Assembly (NCBI RefSeq): GCF_000499845.2
Contig: NC_023755.2
Location: forward strand, 29,892,217-29,956,216
Reading direction: 5' to 3'
Source: Phaseolus vulgaris
Lineage: Eukaryota; Streptophyta; Magnoliopsida; Fabales; Fabaceae
DNA length: 64,000 bases
The position numbers and the translations under genes were made by a program. How positions within the stretch are numbered: the first letter of the stretch is position 1; the number at the start of each line of letters is the position of its first letter. The notes beneath the pieces are model-generated. The model did no database searches. It was given only the letters and a program-made list of their open reading frames with translations, and was not told the origin of the DNA. Shown piece after piece: positions 9,721-23,285 of this stretch.

Positions 9721-11190
9721 GCGCGTATATAATACGTGAATTAAAGAAGTAACAAAGAATAGTTTTACGTTAGTCATGGAATTAATGAAGTATATACGTT
9801 CGTTTATTTAATAGTTGACAAACTGAAAATGAAAAGTATTTGGAGAATATACGTACATTTTGTCCTCGTATAGACTCCACCAACTACCATTTAATGTGTA
9901 AGCGTCTTGCAGTGTTGGCCTGCTACTGAATTATAGCTATTGTGGCAGATAAGGGTGTTAAAAAGGTTACTTTTGTACAAATTTATTATTAAGGTGAAAT
10001 TCAAAAGGATCAAATTTAATTGAGTTTTTTTCAAGTTGATCTATATAAAACCAATTTAATTAAGATTGAATTGATTAAGTTTAGGACATGTGTTAGGCAA
10101 ACAATTTAATAACTTTTATTCACGCATATAAAACTTTTAAATTGAATTCTAACATTAATATTTTTATATTTTATTATCATACCACGGGTTTTTCCATGTT
10201 CACTGAAAGGAGGGGAAAAATATTTCTTTAGAATAATTATCAATCAACGTTTTACAATAATATTTCGACAGAGTAATTAACAAGGCTGAAAAAGTAGTTT
10301 ATGTCATAACATGCAAAAGTTTTCTCAAGTTTTCACACGTGTTACCATCGAGTACCTTAATCACAATGATTAAGGAATCAATAATAGAACTTTTCTGTTG
10401 GAAATTATGTTAAAAAAATGCTAAAAATTACGGTATTATACCATTATAATTTCTAAAAATCAATATTTAAATCCCTAACTAATGGTTACCACTTACATAA
10501 ACAGGCATTTTAAACAGGAGTAAATTATGACAACAATCCTTAAAGTTTCATCGAATTTCTAGTGATCTTTTTCCACTCCTACTCCGACACTTTGACTCCT
10601 AAGAATTGCATTGCACAGTCTTAAAAAGAAAAAAGGTTGTATAAACATTAAAAAACCAAAGATCAGGGTGCAGTATCAAAAAATTGCAAAATATGTTGGC
10701 GTAATAAAACATTGAAGAACTAAATAAGGCAACTAATGAGTTTAGGACTAAACCCATCTGTTTCATGTTTTGCAGACCAACTGTTTCTCACGTACAAGCA
10801 TGATTTGGAAACAGCATCAAATTTGTCCTCGGGAAAATCGCCATTGTCGGTTTCTTTTCCCTGTTTGAGGTGATCTAAATCTAAAACAATAATATGTTTT
10901 GTGTGAGATTAGAACATTTCACTTAACCTGGTGCAATAAAAATGAAGGACATGGAGGGAAGAGGCACAGCACTTTCCGGGTAAAGATATACATATATGAT
11001 TTCAAAATGCTATCTAAAATCTATCTGTGGTTTTCCTTCCTGAAAAATTGGTATCCATGTGGGTGTATATCACAGGGAAAGCTGGAATTCCTAATTTGAA
11101 CTAAACAGGGCTTGGTGCATTCTTGGAGCACCTTCTTCAATATTGCTGTGGTTTTTGGTTGCAAATAATAAGTATGAATTCTTCTAAAAT
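9235..11190. other. AT-rich intergenic DNA and probable 3' UTR of the TTL gene
   Basis: No coding region is supported. It contains an AT microsatellite at 9639-9717. The last few hundred bases before 11191 are the likely 3' untranslated and terminator region of the minus-strand TTL gene. Confidence 0.55.
9639..9717. repeat. (AT)n microsatellite
   Basis: An uninterrupted AT dinucleotide run of about 79 bp. Confidence 0.97.
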
Positions 11191-13814
11191 CTACAGACTT
11201 CTGCTTCTTCTTATCCAGTCCTCTAATAACTGATGTGTTGGCTGGATCATCTCCTTCACCTTTTCACCATTTTTATAAATTTTAAAAGTTGGAACACTTC
11301 TTATGATCTCACTTTTTGCTATTGCAATACACTCCTCAGCGTCCACCTTCAATTAAATTTGAAAGAAAATTAGACAAATATGGCAATTATTTTAGGAAGT
11401 ACAAAGAAAACACTTACTTGTGTACCTTAATAAATTTAACAGATGGATATCTAACACACAAGGTGTTTATAAATGGAGATATTTCCTCACATAGTTCGTT
11501 TGATGCCTCTTTGAAATAAACTACCAAAACAGCTGAAAAAATTCAGATTTTTGTTAAAAAGTTACCAATGAAGCAAGAAAATTGCAGAGTCAAAATATTT
11601 GTATAGTTACCAGCAGAAGCAATTGCAGCTTTAAATTTGTCTAATGCTGAGATTTCTTCAACTTCAATTCCAAACTTGGTACCATATATCACTAGCCGAG
11701 ATTTTTCTAATGCTAACTGAGCCCGACGAAGAGACTCAGCAACTTCTTTGTCATTAGGGAGCTCGCGGTTTAAGGCTTCATAATCTTTAATAACATCTGC
11801 CCATCTTTCAAGCTGCAACATGATCATGCATCTTTAAAAACGACAATGAATCAACTTCAGAGAACAAAACATCAATGAACACACACACACACCCAACATG
11901 CACAGTACTAGTGGATTCACCTTTGAATTTGATGCAGCCCTACGGAAAAGAGCCTTGGTGTAATTTGGTTGAATGTTAAGAGCTTGGTTGCAGTCTTGAA
12001 CCGATTGTTCCCACAGTCCACGTTTAGACCAACAAATTGCCCTATTGCAATATAGAACATAGTTGGAGTTGTCATACTTGAGGCCCTCACCATAAGCAGA
12101 ACAAGCTTCAGAAAACTTGCCAGAGCTGAAAAGATCATTGCCCCTTGAACGAGCTCTTGCCACCATTTTCACAACATTTACAATCCGACCAACTTCAACA
12201 TTATTGTAATCCAACGTGCTAGCCTTTTCAGCTGCCACAACAGCATTCTCAAACCTGCAACAATCCATCATTCATTCCTCACTCAAAAGTTTTATTTAGC
12301 TTAGGATTTCAACTCTAAGGTGTTCAGTGTTTACCTCCCCAAGGCCATCTCAACCTGAGCAGACACAAAAGGAACATAGGCTTCACCAACCATACCAAAG
12401 AACTTGGTTTGAGAACATGCTGCAGGAAAGCCTTCAAACTTCGGAATGTTCAAGAGACTGGATTCAGCATCCTCAAGTTGATGCAGTTTTAAATAAGCTT
12501 CTGCCTTGCAAGCGAAAATCTGAAAGCAAAAGTCCAACAAGTTAGTCCAATCCAATACAAATTGTCATAAACCAACTATCCTAAGAGCTTAAAGCTATCA
12601 AGTAAAGACACAAGAATGATTTTATACTTGATCGTAGATACTCAAATACCATACCACAAACCAAGAGCCGGTTTGACTCTATACTCACTTTTCGATTTTG
12701 AAGACTGTCGTCTAGAATAACTTTACAGCTCTTGCTGATCAATCTCTCATCCAAAATCTAAAATAACTTCTAAACCTATTTTGAAAACTAGAAACAGTTT
12801 TTGAAATCAGAAACCAATCACAACTTCACTATTATAAAACTTTAAGCTATTAAGCGAAGACACGCCATTAATTTTATAAGACTTCTCCAACATAATAAAC
12901 CATGGTAAAATAAAAACTTGAGGCTACCTGCGGGGAAAAATCTGCTCCAACGGCAATGGCAGCCTCTGATTCCCTAAGCACCCTCTTCCAATCACCAAAT
13001 TTCCGGGAATCTGCGCATCGATTCACATGCTTCTCCAACAACAACAGCTTCTGCTCCTCGGACTGATCCTCTTGAATCCCTGCCAGACATAAATGGCGCC
13101 GCGAATTCTCAACCTGCCCAAACCTAAACCAATTCCAATTCCAATTCCAATCTCAACAAAACCAAACCCAAACACAAACTCAAATCCAAATCCAAAATTT
13201 CATTGCATTCATTACCTTACATAAAGAGAGGCAAGCCTCTTGTGAGCTCTAGCATAAGCAGGGTCCAATTTCACAGCCTCGTGGCACTCTCTGGCGGCCT
13301 CGCCAAGCCTCCCCAGCGCCGTGAGCGCCGCAGCGCGGTTGCTCCGGCACGCCGCGTTCCCAGGCGAGATGGCCACGGCGCGATCGTACAATGCCAAAGC
13401 CTCCGCAAAGTTCCCGCTTCTGTACAGCTCGTTCCCTACCCTCTTCACCTCCTCGGGATCGGACCCGCCGAGCGCCCGCTTCACTGTGAGCGGGGACGCG
13501 GCTGCGGGCACAGCCACGGGCACGGGATAGGTGCCGGAGCCACCACGCATTATGCTTCCACGACCATAGTTCACTGTGCCGGAGCCAAGCACGTCTGTCC
13601 GGTTGGGTCCCCGGGAGGGCAGAAGCGGTTTGAGGATCTTTCCTGAAGGACAAATGTTCCCGGTCGGAATCAGAGAGGAGCAGCCAGAGTAGATTAACGG
13701 AGCTCCGGCTGATACCGATCTCCGGTGGCCGGGACGGGAAACCTGAGAACCCGGATCAAGACGTTTTGATTCGAGAGTGGGATTTTGTTGGTGTTGGTGC
13801 AGAGTGTTGGACAT
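11191..13814 (-). CDS. TTL: TPR repeat-containing thioredoxin-like protein (TTL family)
   Basis: This is a predicted scaffold-type protein of 592 aa. In Arabidopsis the TTL family acts in osmotic-stress and brassinosteroid signalling (family knowledge). I place seven exons on the minus strand: 13216-13814, 12928-13123, 12335-12519, 11921-12254, 11611-11812, 11426-11532 and 11191-11346. All introns are GT-AG and the frame closes on a TAG. The N-terminus is Ser/Pro/Gly-rich and probably disordered. TPRs lie at about residues 118-200 (GNELYRSGNFAEALALYDRA) and 359-437 (GNDLFSSGKFSEACSAY). The C-terminal thioredoxin fold spans about 506-592 (VLVVYFKEASNELCEEISPF...VPTFKIYKNGEKVKE). The usual WCxxC site is replaced by EASNELC, leaving one Cys, so ordinary disulfide exchange is unlikely. 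It is shorter than the roughly 680-730 aa Arabidopsis members, mainly at the N-terminus. Confidence 0.93.
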
Positions 13815-13872
13815 TGTTGTTGTGCTTCTATGTTTGTGTGTTTTTCTTCTTTGTTTTTTAAGGTTGTTTTTT

Positions 13873-13881
13873 GTTATATAT
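13873..13881 (-). promoter_or_regulatory. Possible TATA box of the TTL gene
   Basis: TATATAAC on the minus strand lies about 60 bp upstream of the ATG at 13814. The spacing would leave a short 5' UTR. Pyrimidine-rich CT repeats follow further upstream (to about 14110). Confidence 0.4.
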
Positions 13882-14159
13882 GAGATTGAAAAAAAAGCTT
13901 GAAGAGAATGGTTGTTGTTAGGTTACAGGAATGGGATGGAATATGTATTGTGTGTTTGCTTTGGTTTGGTTTGGAGTGGAGAGAAGAGTTTTTGAGAGGG
14001 ATACTGTAAATGGTAAAGTGTAGGAGCTTCCAGTTTTTCTCCATTTAGAATCAACTTTCCTTCTTTGTCACTATTTAACTTTCTCTCTCTACTCTCTAGA
14101 TTCTCTCACCCTTTTCCTTCAACATCATCATTTCATCCATGCAAAGTGCTCCTTTATTT

Positions 14160-17100
14160 ACCCTGAAATATTTATTATTTTTATCATCACTTTATAACTT
14201 TATTCTTTTATAAATTACAGCAAAAGGTTAAGTCAAAGTATTACAATAAATATTGTTTATAATAGATTACACTAAACACTCTTAAAATCTCCTCAAATTA
14301 CATTTTTTTACTATCAAAATTATTTTTTATTGAAAAGTATATTGTGATAATTTTCAAAACACATTAAAGAAAATTGTTGTAACATTTTCAAAATAAGTAA
14401 GAAAAACTAAAAGGAACATAAAAAAGAGAAACATAAAGTTTCAATTGAATTTTACTCCTAGAGTGTTTTTGTTGTATAGGAAAGTATTGATAAAGATAGT
14501 AATGGGATACTTTTTTTCCTTATATTTGGTTCTAATTTTACAAATTTAATTTCACCATTAAAAAGTTAACACTCAGATGCAGTTGTTTAATTTTGAAAAA
14601 AAAATATATAAATAATCATGTTAGTAACAATATTCATTTTTATAAAAAATATTAATTATTTAAAAAGAATATATAATTACTTAAAAATATAATATTTATA
14701 ATAACTCAAAGTTTAATCGTACAAAAACTTAAAATTAGTTATGTCTATATATATATATATATATATTATCTTAGGAGACTTCACCTTTAAATTTAATGTC
14801 TTACGAATTTTTATTATACATAGATATATTTAAATGAATATTTTCATAAATCTCTATAGAAAAAAAAATTATCTTTTATAAATTAAAATTAATTTATGTA
14901 CTAGTTAAAAAAATTTTAAAAAACATGTAAAAAGACTTTATTTTTTAAATTAGTTTGTATAACTTATATTATTCCTTTATTTATAAACTTGACTATAAGT
15001 CCCTGGAAACACATTTAAATTATTATTTCAACCATAAGTTTTGGTACATAACTTCAATTTATTATGTGAATGTTTCTTTGATTATATTCTCTTATATTTG
15101 TAATTAGAACATATAATTTGAAAAAGGAGACTCCCGTCTATTTATTTTCTAATTTTTTAAGTATTTTTTATTTTTTAACAAAGAAATTATTTTTAAAAAC
15201 AATACTAAAACTTAAAATAAAATTATTTTTTTAAAAAAATTATAATAGAGGTCACTAAAATCATGACTTAGAAAAATCAAATTAAATGATTCTGTTTAAT
15301 AATGTAACTTTAAGGAATAAAAAAGATTTAAAAAGTTACTAACGACTACAAAAGTTTTAAAAAAAAATAGTTTGAAATTCAACTTTGACAATAATTTGTT
15401 TAATTTAAATTATATATAAGAAAGGAAAACATTAAATTATATCCATATCTTCTACTAAATATAACATTATTTAATATCTTTTAATTAGTTTTTATTTCTT
15501 TTTCAAAATCATATATATAGTTTAATATTAATCTAAAAGTATTTAATACATTATTTATATAAATCAAAATCAAAGTAAAGTATATGATTTAAAATATAAA
15601 TTATTTTCTTATTTTTATTAAATTTTAATAATAGTTTATATAAATAATCTTAATTATATAAATTATAATTTAAAAATGAAATCAATATATTTTATTTTTT
15701 TATATAAAATCATTAACAATTTAATATTTAATAAAAGTTATGCCTGTGCTGATTAATTTAATTTATGTATATGGTAAAATATAATTTTTTATACAAAATT
15801 TAGATTTAAAATACAACTATATTCATCCATTTTGTAAAATACATTTATTTGTATTTTTTAAAATTATCTCCAAATGAAAGAGAGACATTGAAATCATTAA
15901 TGACTATGGATGAGATGATATGTATTAAGACCATATCTAAATAAGAGAAAAATAAATATGTTTTGAAAATGTCAATTTCTTTAAAAAAATTATTAAATGT
16001 TTTATGGAATGAAAAATTTATATGACTGCATATCTACACATAATAATGATCTAGTATACCATTAAGTGAATATATAACTGATGTGAAATTTTGAAGATAT
16101 AATACAACAAAAAGATGATATCATATAGTTGTAATTTTATTGATACATTAAAACTATATTATAACATACAAAATATAAAAATATATATAATTGAAAATTT
16201 TATAATATAAAATAGTATCTTACAAATTTTAAAATATTAATACAATTATAACATGTAGAGAAAATTATAAACATACAACATTTATTTACAAATAAAAAAC
16301 TATATTAATCATCTTTGTTTATGATATAGTAATTATTTTGATTAAAATATATGTATATGCATATACATATTATAATAACTATTTTAATTAATTTAGTTAA
16401 AAATGAATACTATTATAATCAGTTTAATTATTATCATTTAGTCTTTTATAAAACAGAAAGAAAATAAAATAATTTATCAGCATTTCAGAAAGTTAAATAA
16501 ATGATTCAAGTGTTTTCATTATGATATTGATATCACTCTTCTCCACATAAATAAGGAATATCAACAGATAAATAAGGAATATCAAGTATATGTATAGAAT
16601 GGTGGTTGAGCTTTGACCAATAATTTTATAAGTAAATAAAATAAAATTCATTTTTATTTATGTTTATGAAGAGATAAAAAAAACCCAAAAGACATAATTA
16701 TTATAAAATAAAATATTAAAAATTTATAAAGTCATCCTTATTAAATTCATATTAAAATAGATAAAATAGTATGTTAAAGATGTACATAAATGTAAGAATT
16801 TCAGTGTTTATGAACTAAAAAGATTATATGTAACAAATCTAAATAAAAAAACTAAAGTAATTCACCTTTAGATATACTACTAATGGCAAAAACATTGTGG
16901 GAATTGAGTTTGATTAAGTATTAAGTTATAGTTACTTGTATGAAGAACCACCTAATATAACAGCTTAGTTAAAATTGGTGTGATTATAATTTAAAAAGAT
17001 GATCTGAATTGGAGAAGGTAATAGTTGGTGATTAAGGTTGAAGAAGTGATTGTTGTGAATTAATGAGATTTGAGGAAAGAGTGGGTTTGGCATAGAGTGA

Positions 17101-18109
17101 TATAAGTGTAAGTGAAGGGAGTAAAGTGAAAAGTGAAGAATAAAAAAAGAGAGAGGTGTGATGTGTGTGAAGAGGAGACAGTGTGGCAGATGGACATGTG
17201 CAGTGCCAGCTGGGCCCATCATATTCCCTCCAACAAAGCAGAGACTCTGTGGGGCCCATCCCTTTTTTTATCCACTTCCACCCTATTGCCAACCATCACA
17301 TCTCCTTTTAATATATCATTGTAATAAAAAACCCAAACAGATCAAAATTAAGTTTTCTCAATCAAATTCATATTTAATCATATATTTTGAAAATTAATTT
17401 TACATACTAATTTATATTTCTTCAACTTTTATTTATTTCTATTTTTAAAATAATATTAATATTAACAAAGTAATAATGTAGTATTTAAATACGTGACAGG
17501 ATATTAGAAGTGGTAGAGTAACCTTACTAGATGATGGGATGAAAGTGTTGAGACTTTGACCAGAAATATACTTGAAGGATCAATGACTCCATCACATTGT
17601 ATCTTTATATTTACTGTCTTCTTGTCCCCATTCTAATTCTGACTTTTGCCACCTTTCTTTCCATGCTAAAAGAGAACTTAGCCCAAAATACTTAACTACT
17701 TTTTTTATCTACAAATTTTGGTTAAACCTTAACAAAACTATAAATGCCATTTCATTGTTCATTTTGTGTCAATGTGGTTATGGATTTGTTTTGTTATTTG
17801 TGTGTAGTTTTGTTCTTTTTACAAGTGGCCACCATTATCACACTTGCTATAACAATTGGATCACATTACCCTATGTCACCCTACGATATTTATCTGCCAG
17901 AAAAAGATTCCCCTATAAAAATTTAAACATTGGATCAAGACACAAAACAACATTCTCTTCACAAATTTTGTTTAGTGGACACTCTATCCAAAACTCACTT
18001 TATCAGACACTTTTGAACAAAGAAAAAAAATTCCAAAACATCCTACCTCGCTGAAAAAGTATCTCCCATAATTTCACTATCATGTTAACCTTTGTCACAA
18101 CAAGTGTTC
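14160..18109. other. AT-rich intergenic DNA
   Basis: I see no supported gene. Around 17190-17260 there is a less AT-rich patch with two TGGGCC(C) motifs, which resemble TCP-type promoter sites, but I find no adjacent gene start. Confidence 0.5.
16349..16370. repeat. Perfect 22-bp AT-rich palindrome
   Basis: The sequence centred on TATGCATA equals its own reverse complement over 22 bp and could extrude a cruciform. It may be chance in AT-rich DNA. Confidence 0.6.
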
Positions 18110-18114
18110 CTGCT

Positions 18115-18737
18115 AGGGAGATGGGACTTAGAGAACTATTGAAGTCTTCTTCTCTTTCCTTCGATCGGGCAGGTGACTGGGTGTTGAACTATGATTCTTC
18201 TCGTCCTTCTGCTTTCTGCTTGTCCTTCGGTATTCGGCACTCGATCGTCGGGCGAATCACCAGATGGTGGGGGTACCTGCGAAGGCACTCGGACGCTCAA
18301 GTCAGTAAAGCGGGTGGTTAGCTCTCAGGTAGGTGAACAGTAATAATGACATACCTTACTCCTTGAAATGCGTGCTATTTATATTATTCTAGTGGGCCTA
18401 CCTTGTTGGGCCCGTTTATCGAGGTGGATACCGCGCTTAGGGTTGCATTACCTAATTCTTGATGATGGATTAGCTTCACTGATCTCGGTTTAAGCGTTAA
18501 TTGTAATGGGGTTCGGCCATTGGCCAAATTCTCGTGATGAGGGCCAGCCATCGGCCAAATACCCGTCTCAGTTGAGTCTTCAACGGTCTCGGTCTCTCGG
18601 CCAAGTCTCCAAAAGGTCTCGGCCTCTCGGTCACTCGACCAAGTCTTCAAGGGGTCTCGGCCTTTCGGTCCCTCGGCCAGGTTGACTGGGCATCGAGCAG
18701 CCAGATGGGTGCCAGTCTCGCCCAGTACCGGTACACA
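18115..18737 (+). mobile_element. Probable solo LTR (gypsy-type family sharing GACGCTCAAGTCAGT)
   Basis: A 623-bp GC-richer block starts TGTTCCTGC and ends GGTACACA. Flanks ACAAG (18110-18114) and GCAAG (18738-18742) match at four of five bases, a decayed target duplication. It shares TGTTC at its start and the internal GGACGCTCAAGTCAGTA (about 18291) with the LTRs at 21862 and 52095. Internal repeats of GGTCTCGGCC(T)CTCGG lie at about 18588-18680. No internal retrotransposon coding region flanks it. Confidence 0.7.
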
Positions 18738-18742
18738 GCAAG

Positions 18743-21390
18743 AATTGCAACACGACTTGAAAAAACTACATAAACTAGAACTATTAGGACTCCAAAATTC
18801 TGCCCCATTTAGATTATGTGTTCGTAAATTCAGTAATCACAGACTCTTTTTTTTTTTTTCAGACAAAAACACTATCTCTTCAACTCAATCAACTGCCACT
18901 TCAAAGAATTCTTCTTATAACACAATTAACAAACTTTGAGTGTTTTATTTTTTTAAAAATGCAAAAAAATTATTGGTTTTTTTTTGTTATTTTTGTTTAC
19001 AAATCATTTTAAAATGAAATAATATAAATAGGTAAAATTGGATGACACCAAATAATGAACTAGTGGCATACAATTCTTATAAGAGAGTTTGTACTTAAGT
19101 TTTTCAATGATTGGCATATGGGGTCTCCACCTTTCCCATGTTAACCTTAATATGAAGACTCACATACTTCAACTTTAAAGGAACAAAGTAGATTAAAGAG
19201 TCATGGATATAGAAATATATCATGTTAGCAATTATTCTTAGCTAGTAGCAAGCATATGACAACAATATGTATCTCACCATATTCATACCATGTTAAGAAA
19301 AATATAAATAACAAAAATTAAAATTAACCAAAAAAATTAAAAATAAATAGAAATATAAATAAATAATTCCAGTAATTGAAAATATATTCTACTCAAATAT
19401 CAATTAATCAAATTAATAATTTTGATGTTAAAAGTTATTTATTGATCAACATTAATTAAGGTTTTCTTGATCAACATTGAAAATATTATTTCAACTAAAA
19501 CTAGTTAGGACATATCAATAAAATTATTTTTCAACTTATATAAGTTACATTTTTTTTATTTTTCAACTTAGATAAGTTAATTTTTTAGTCAACATGATAA
19601 TAAATTATTTTCTAATTGACATCATTGAGATTACTTATTTAATAATGTAGGTTAAATGATAATGACAATAAGACTAATTTTTAAGTAGATGTCAACTAAA
19701 TTTATTTAATAAGTTTGTACTGGTTATGTTTTATCAATCTCTATAATATTGAAATACTTATTTCTATGGGGAGGAGGCCTTGATTTGTACCAACACTAAA
19801 AAAATAAAATTTAATAATTTAAAATATCTTATTCAACAAATTTTTTGAATAAATTAATTAATTAATAAAAATTAAAACAATACAAATTTAATTTATTTAA
19901 ATTTCTTAAAAATGATTAATTTTTTTTTGCCAAATATAAGGATAAGGATTAGTTAAATTAAGAGTTTACGAATTATTTATTTTATATATATACTAATCTT
20001 TTAAATAAGGTCTTTACTCGTAATTTCAACATGTCATTCACAATATCCAATAACCATTTTCTATATCATTAACAATAAACTAAGATATAAATGTAATTAT
20101 TCATTAAAAAAATTAATATATTTTAGCTATGCATTTAGTGTACTGTGGCTGGTATTAACCATCTTGATAATATAATGGGTGTTGATAATATTAACCACAC
20201 AGTATAAAACATTAACTCCACATCCCAATAAATTAGTATTTTAATTATATTTAATTTATTTTTAATTTAAAATATTATTATATTATTACAATGGTTTATG
20301 TGTTTTTTTTTTAAGAAATCTTTTCCTAATATAATAATTGTGAGATTATGAATCCTCTCAAGTTTCTTATAAACTAAATAAATATAAAAAAAAATTGTAA
20401 GAAATGGACTAGTGGCTAGGACAAATTAACCCCGGATTATTAAAAAAAAGGAGCCACCTAAATTACTTAAAGTAGAATAATCTAAATTTAGGTCTTAATT
20501 ATTACTATATAATATATAGTAGTAAATCTAGGTTTGTGGCAGTGTGTTTGGTTAACCAAGGAAAAGTGAGCAGAAAGAGCCAGCTTTCATATTAATCATG
20601 GCAATTGCAGATTCAAACGTTGAAATTTAATATTTGACACAAAAGATAGTAACTAATATTCTTTATTATTTGTTGCTTCACCCTTCTCGAGCTTTTGAAT
20701 TTTGGTTTGGGTCGTGCATGCATGTCCTTTTCATCTCCATTGTCGAATAAATAAAGCTTGCAAAGTAAAAATAAGTTATGCACAACTAATTATTAGCTGC
20801 TTCTGAAATTAAAGATAGTTTATTAACCTTTATATATGAGATTTATAGTTTTATGTTTGAGACTTTTTAACTAATATTCTCTTTTCTATCATAATTTGGT
20901 ATATTTGTTTTATACTTTTCTTTAATATTTGAACTTTGATTATAATGTTCAAACATGTTCTTGGGTTTGATGACATGGATCCAAATATATATTGTTTTTC
21001 ATTATACATTCTAGAATTACTTATAGTGGATAACAGTTATCAATTTAGAAATCTTTAGAATGATTCTTGGCTATGTCATTGCACAAAAAATAATAGATGT
21101 TATTCTAATTAAATAAACTATACTTAATATCACATTTTATTACAAATTTGGGATATATAAATCAATTATGTTAAAAATTTATAAATATTCTCTGAAACAT
21201 CTGAAGCCATTTTTTTTTTAAATCTTGAAATAAATCCTGTTCAATATCTTAAAAAATTCTTTTCTATTCTTCTAATTAATATTTCAATATTTTATCAGAA
21301 TAAATATTTTTATAAATTTTGAAATCTATATTTGTTTAATAAGTTGGCAGTGAAAATTTGTTGGTTAAGGGAGACAAAGGAGAATGAAAG

Positions 21391-21392
<2 letters not shown>
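18743..21392. other. AT-rich intergenic DNA
   Basis: I find no supported gene, RNA gene or complete transposon. Homopolymer A/T runs are frequent. Confidence 0.5.

Positions 21393-21440
<48 letters not shown>
21393..21440. repeat. (AT)n microsatellite
   Basis: A continuous AT dinucleotide run. Confidence 0.95.
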
Positions 21441-21443
<3 letters not shown>

Positions 21444-21486
21444 GTATATTCATTTAAAATACTATAAAATATCAAAAAAAAGTAAT

Positions 21487-21574
21487 TACTTTGTTATTAT
21501 TGTTTAATATTTTGATAAAATTTATAATTATTTACTTTGTTATTATTGTTTAATATTTTGATAAAATTTATAAT
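21487..21574. repeat. 46-bp tandem duplication
   Basis: Two nearly identical units (starting TACTTTGTTATTATTG at 21487 and 21533) are directly adjacent. Confidence 0.85.
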
Positions 21575-21732
21575 ACAAATAATTATGATAATATTAAACT
21601 ATAATTTAATACAAAATAGTTTTTGTAATTTTTATTTTTACAAATAATTGTATACTATGTTGTGTTTGTTTCCATGTATATATGGTTATAGACAGACATA
21701 AGGGAATGACACGTGTTTGTTTCTGAAAATTT

Positions 21733-21737
<5 letters not shown>

Positions 21738-21795
<58 letters not shown>
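21738..21795. repeat. (TA)n microsatellite flanking a CACTA insertion
   Basis: The TA run stops six bases before the CACTA element that begins at 21802. Confidence 0.95.
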
Positions 21796-21798
<3 letters not shown>

Positions 21799-21861
21799 GT
21801 GCACTACAAAAAATATCATTAAATAATTTAGAGACAAAAAATAATTAGTTGGTATAATGAT

Positions 21862-22588
21862 TGTTCCTGTCGGTTGACTCGAGGGCCTTCGTACGTCTCA
21901 TGATACTCCCACGCCCGATTCTCTGTGCCTTCGTCCGTGCCTTTCTCTCGATCAAACACCTGAAATCACAAAGACAAAGGGCGCCTTATACGTCGTTTGC
22001 ATCCGACGCTCAAGTCAATCTTAGGGCTAGGAAACACCAAAGTAAGCTGTAAAAAGCTCCTGTGTAAATTGTTTGTGTGAAGTGGCACAAAGGAATAGTG
22101 TACCTTACTAGCGTCACTATTACCCACTCTTAGGGCAACCTAGCGCGTAGGGCTCCCTAACTGGAGTGTGATCTCTGACGGGACGACCACCTGGATGTCA
22201 ACTCATACACCTGATCTCTGAGATCGCCCCTCCTGGGAGCGCCCCAACCGTTCACGTGCCATGCATGCAACTCACCCATGGGACGTGACCCTCTCAAGTC
22301 GTATCTTTCCTAGTGGCTCTTTACTTGTGTTACGCCTGAACGTGTCATCCACACCACACGCATGGACTCTCGTGACCTAGGCCTCTCCCTAACTGATAAC
22401 TGGTGTGTGGTATGGGATCCACCTCTCGCGGCCCAGCTCTATTGTTCGAGTCACCGATGTCCGACCTCTACAATGTCGAGGACACATCAACACATCCTGG
22501 ATATCGATGTCTGACCACTCGCGGGACCCACCTTATGCGGGCCCACCATTACTAGCGGTCAAACTACGCCCGAGGACTGGTCGGTATA
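21862..22588 (+). mobile_element. Solo LTR inserted in the CACTA element
   Basis: A 727-bp LTR starts TGTTCCTGTCGGTTGACT and ends GGTATA (the terminal CA has mutated to TA). It is flanked by a perfect ATGAT duplication at 21857-21861 and 22589-22593. It belongs to the same family as the LTR at 52095 (shared TGCCGGTTGACT-like start, CCGACGCTCAAGTCA near 22004, and GAGGACTGGT near the end). No internal region remains, as expected after LTR-LTR recombination. Confidence 0.85.
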
Positions 22589-23285
22589 ATGATTAAATTA
22601 GAAACCATTTTAGAGACTAAAAAAAATGGTTTCTAAATTAGTTTCTATTATTGTTACTGGGTTTGTTACTACCCTTTATATAGTCCAGGGTTTCCACTGT
22701 TTTCACTACCCAAAATAGGCTTTCTGAGGGTGGGCCCTAGCGCCGCTATTACCCACTCTTAGGGCAACCTAGCGCGTAGGGCTCCCTAACTGGAGTGTGA
22801 TCTCTGACAGGACGACCACCTGGGTGTCAACTCATACACCTGATCTCTGGGATCGCCCGTCCTGGGAGCGTCGTAGCCGTTCACGTGCCATGCATGCAAC
22901 TCACCCATGGGACGTGACCCTCTCAGGTCGTATCTTTCCCAATGGCTCTTTACTTGTGTTACGCCTGAACGTGTCATCCACACCACACGCATGGACTCTC
23001 GTGACCTAGGCCTCTCCCTAACTGATAACTGGTGTGTGGTATGGGATCCACCTCTCGCAGCCCAGCTCTATTGTTCGAGTCACCGATGTCCGACCTCTAC
23101 AATGCCAAGGACACATCAGCACATCCTGGTGATCGGTGTCTGACCACTCGCGGGACCCACCTTATGCGGGCCCACCATTACTAGCGGTCAAACTACGCCC
23201 GAGAACTGGTCGGTATAATGATTAAATTAGAAACCATTTTAGAGACTAAAAAAAATGGTTTCTAAATTAGTTTCTATTATTGTTA
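22111..23285 (+). repeat. 629-bp tandem duplication of the LTR 3' part plus flanking CACTA DNA
   Basis: The segment 22111-22656 recurs at 22740-23285 at a constant offset of 629 bp, with only scattered substitutions. The repeated block includes the LTR end, the ATGAT target site and the adjoining CACTA sequence to TATTATTGTTA. The second unit starts at 22657 with about 83 bp of LTR sequence that the first copy has lost. Confidence 0.9.

Noticed and set aside
9544..9732. Open frame ending in alternating Tyr-Ile
   Set aside because: The protein is only a translation of the AT microsatellite.
13203..13646. Plus-strand frame of 147 codons opposite TTL exon 1
   Set aside because: It is the antisense shadow of a GC-rich exon; the minus-strand protein has clear TPRs.
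17133..17324. Possible microRNA precursor or small gene near GC-richer sequence with TGGGCCC
   Set aside because: No stable fold-back with a 21-nt duplex was seen, and the overlapping short frames have no conserved features.
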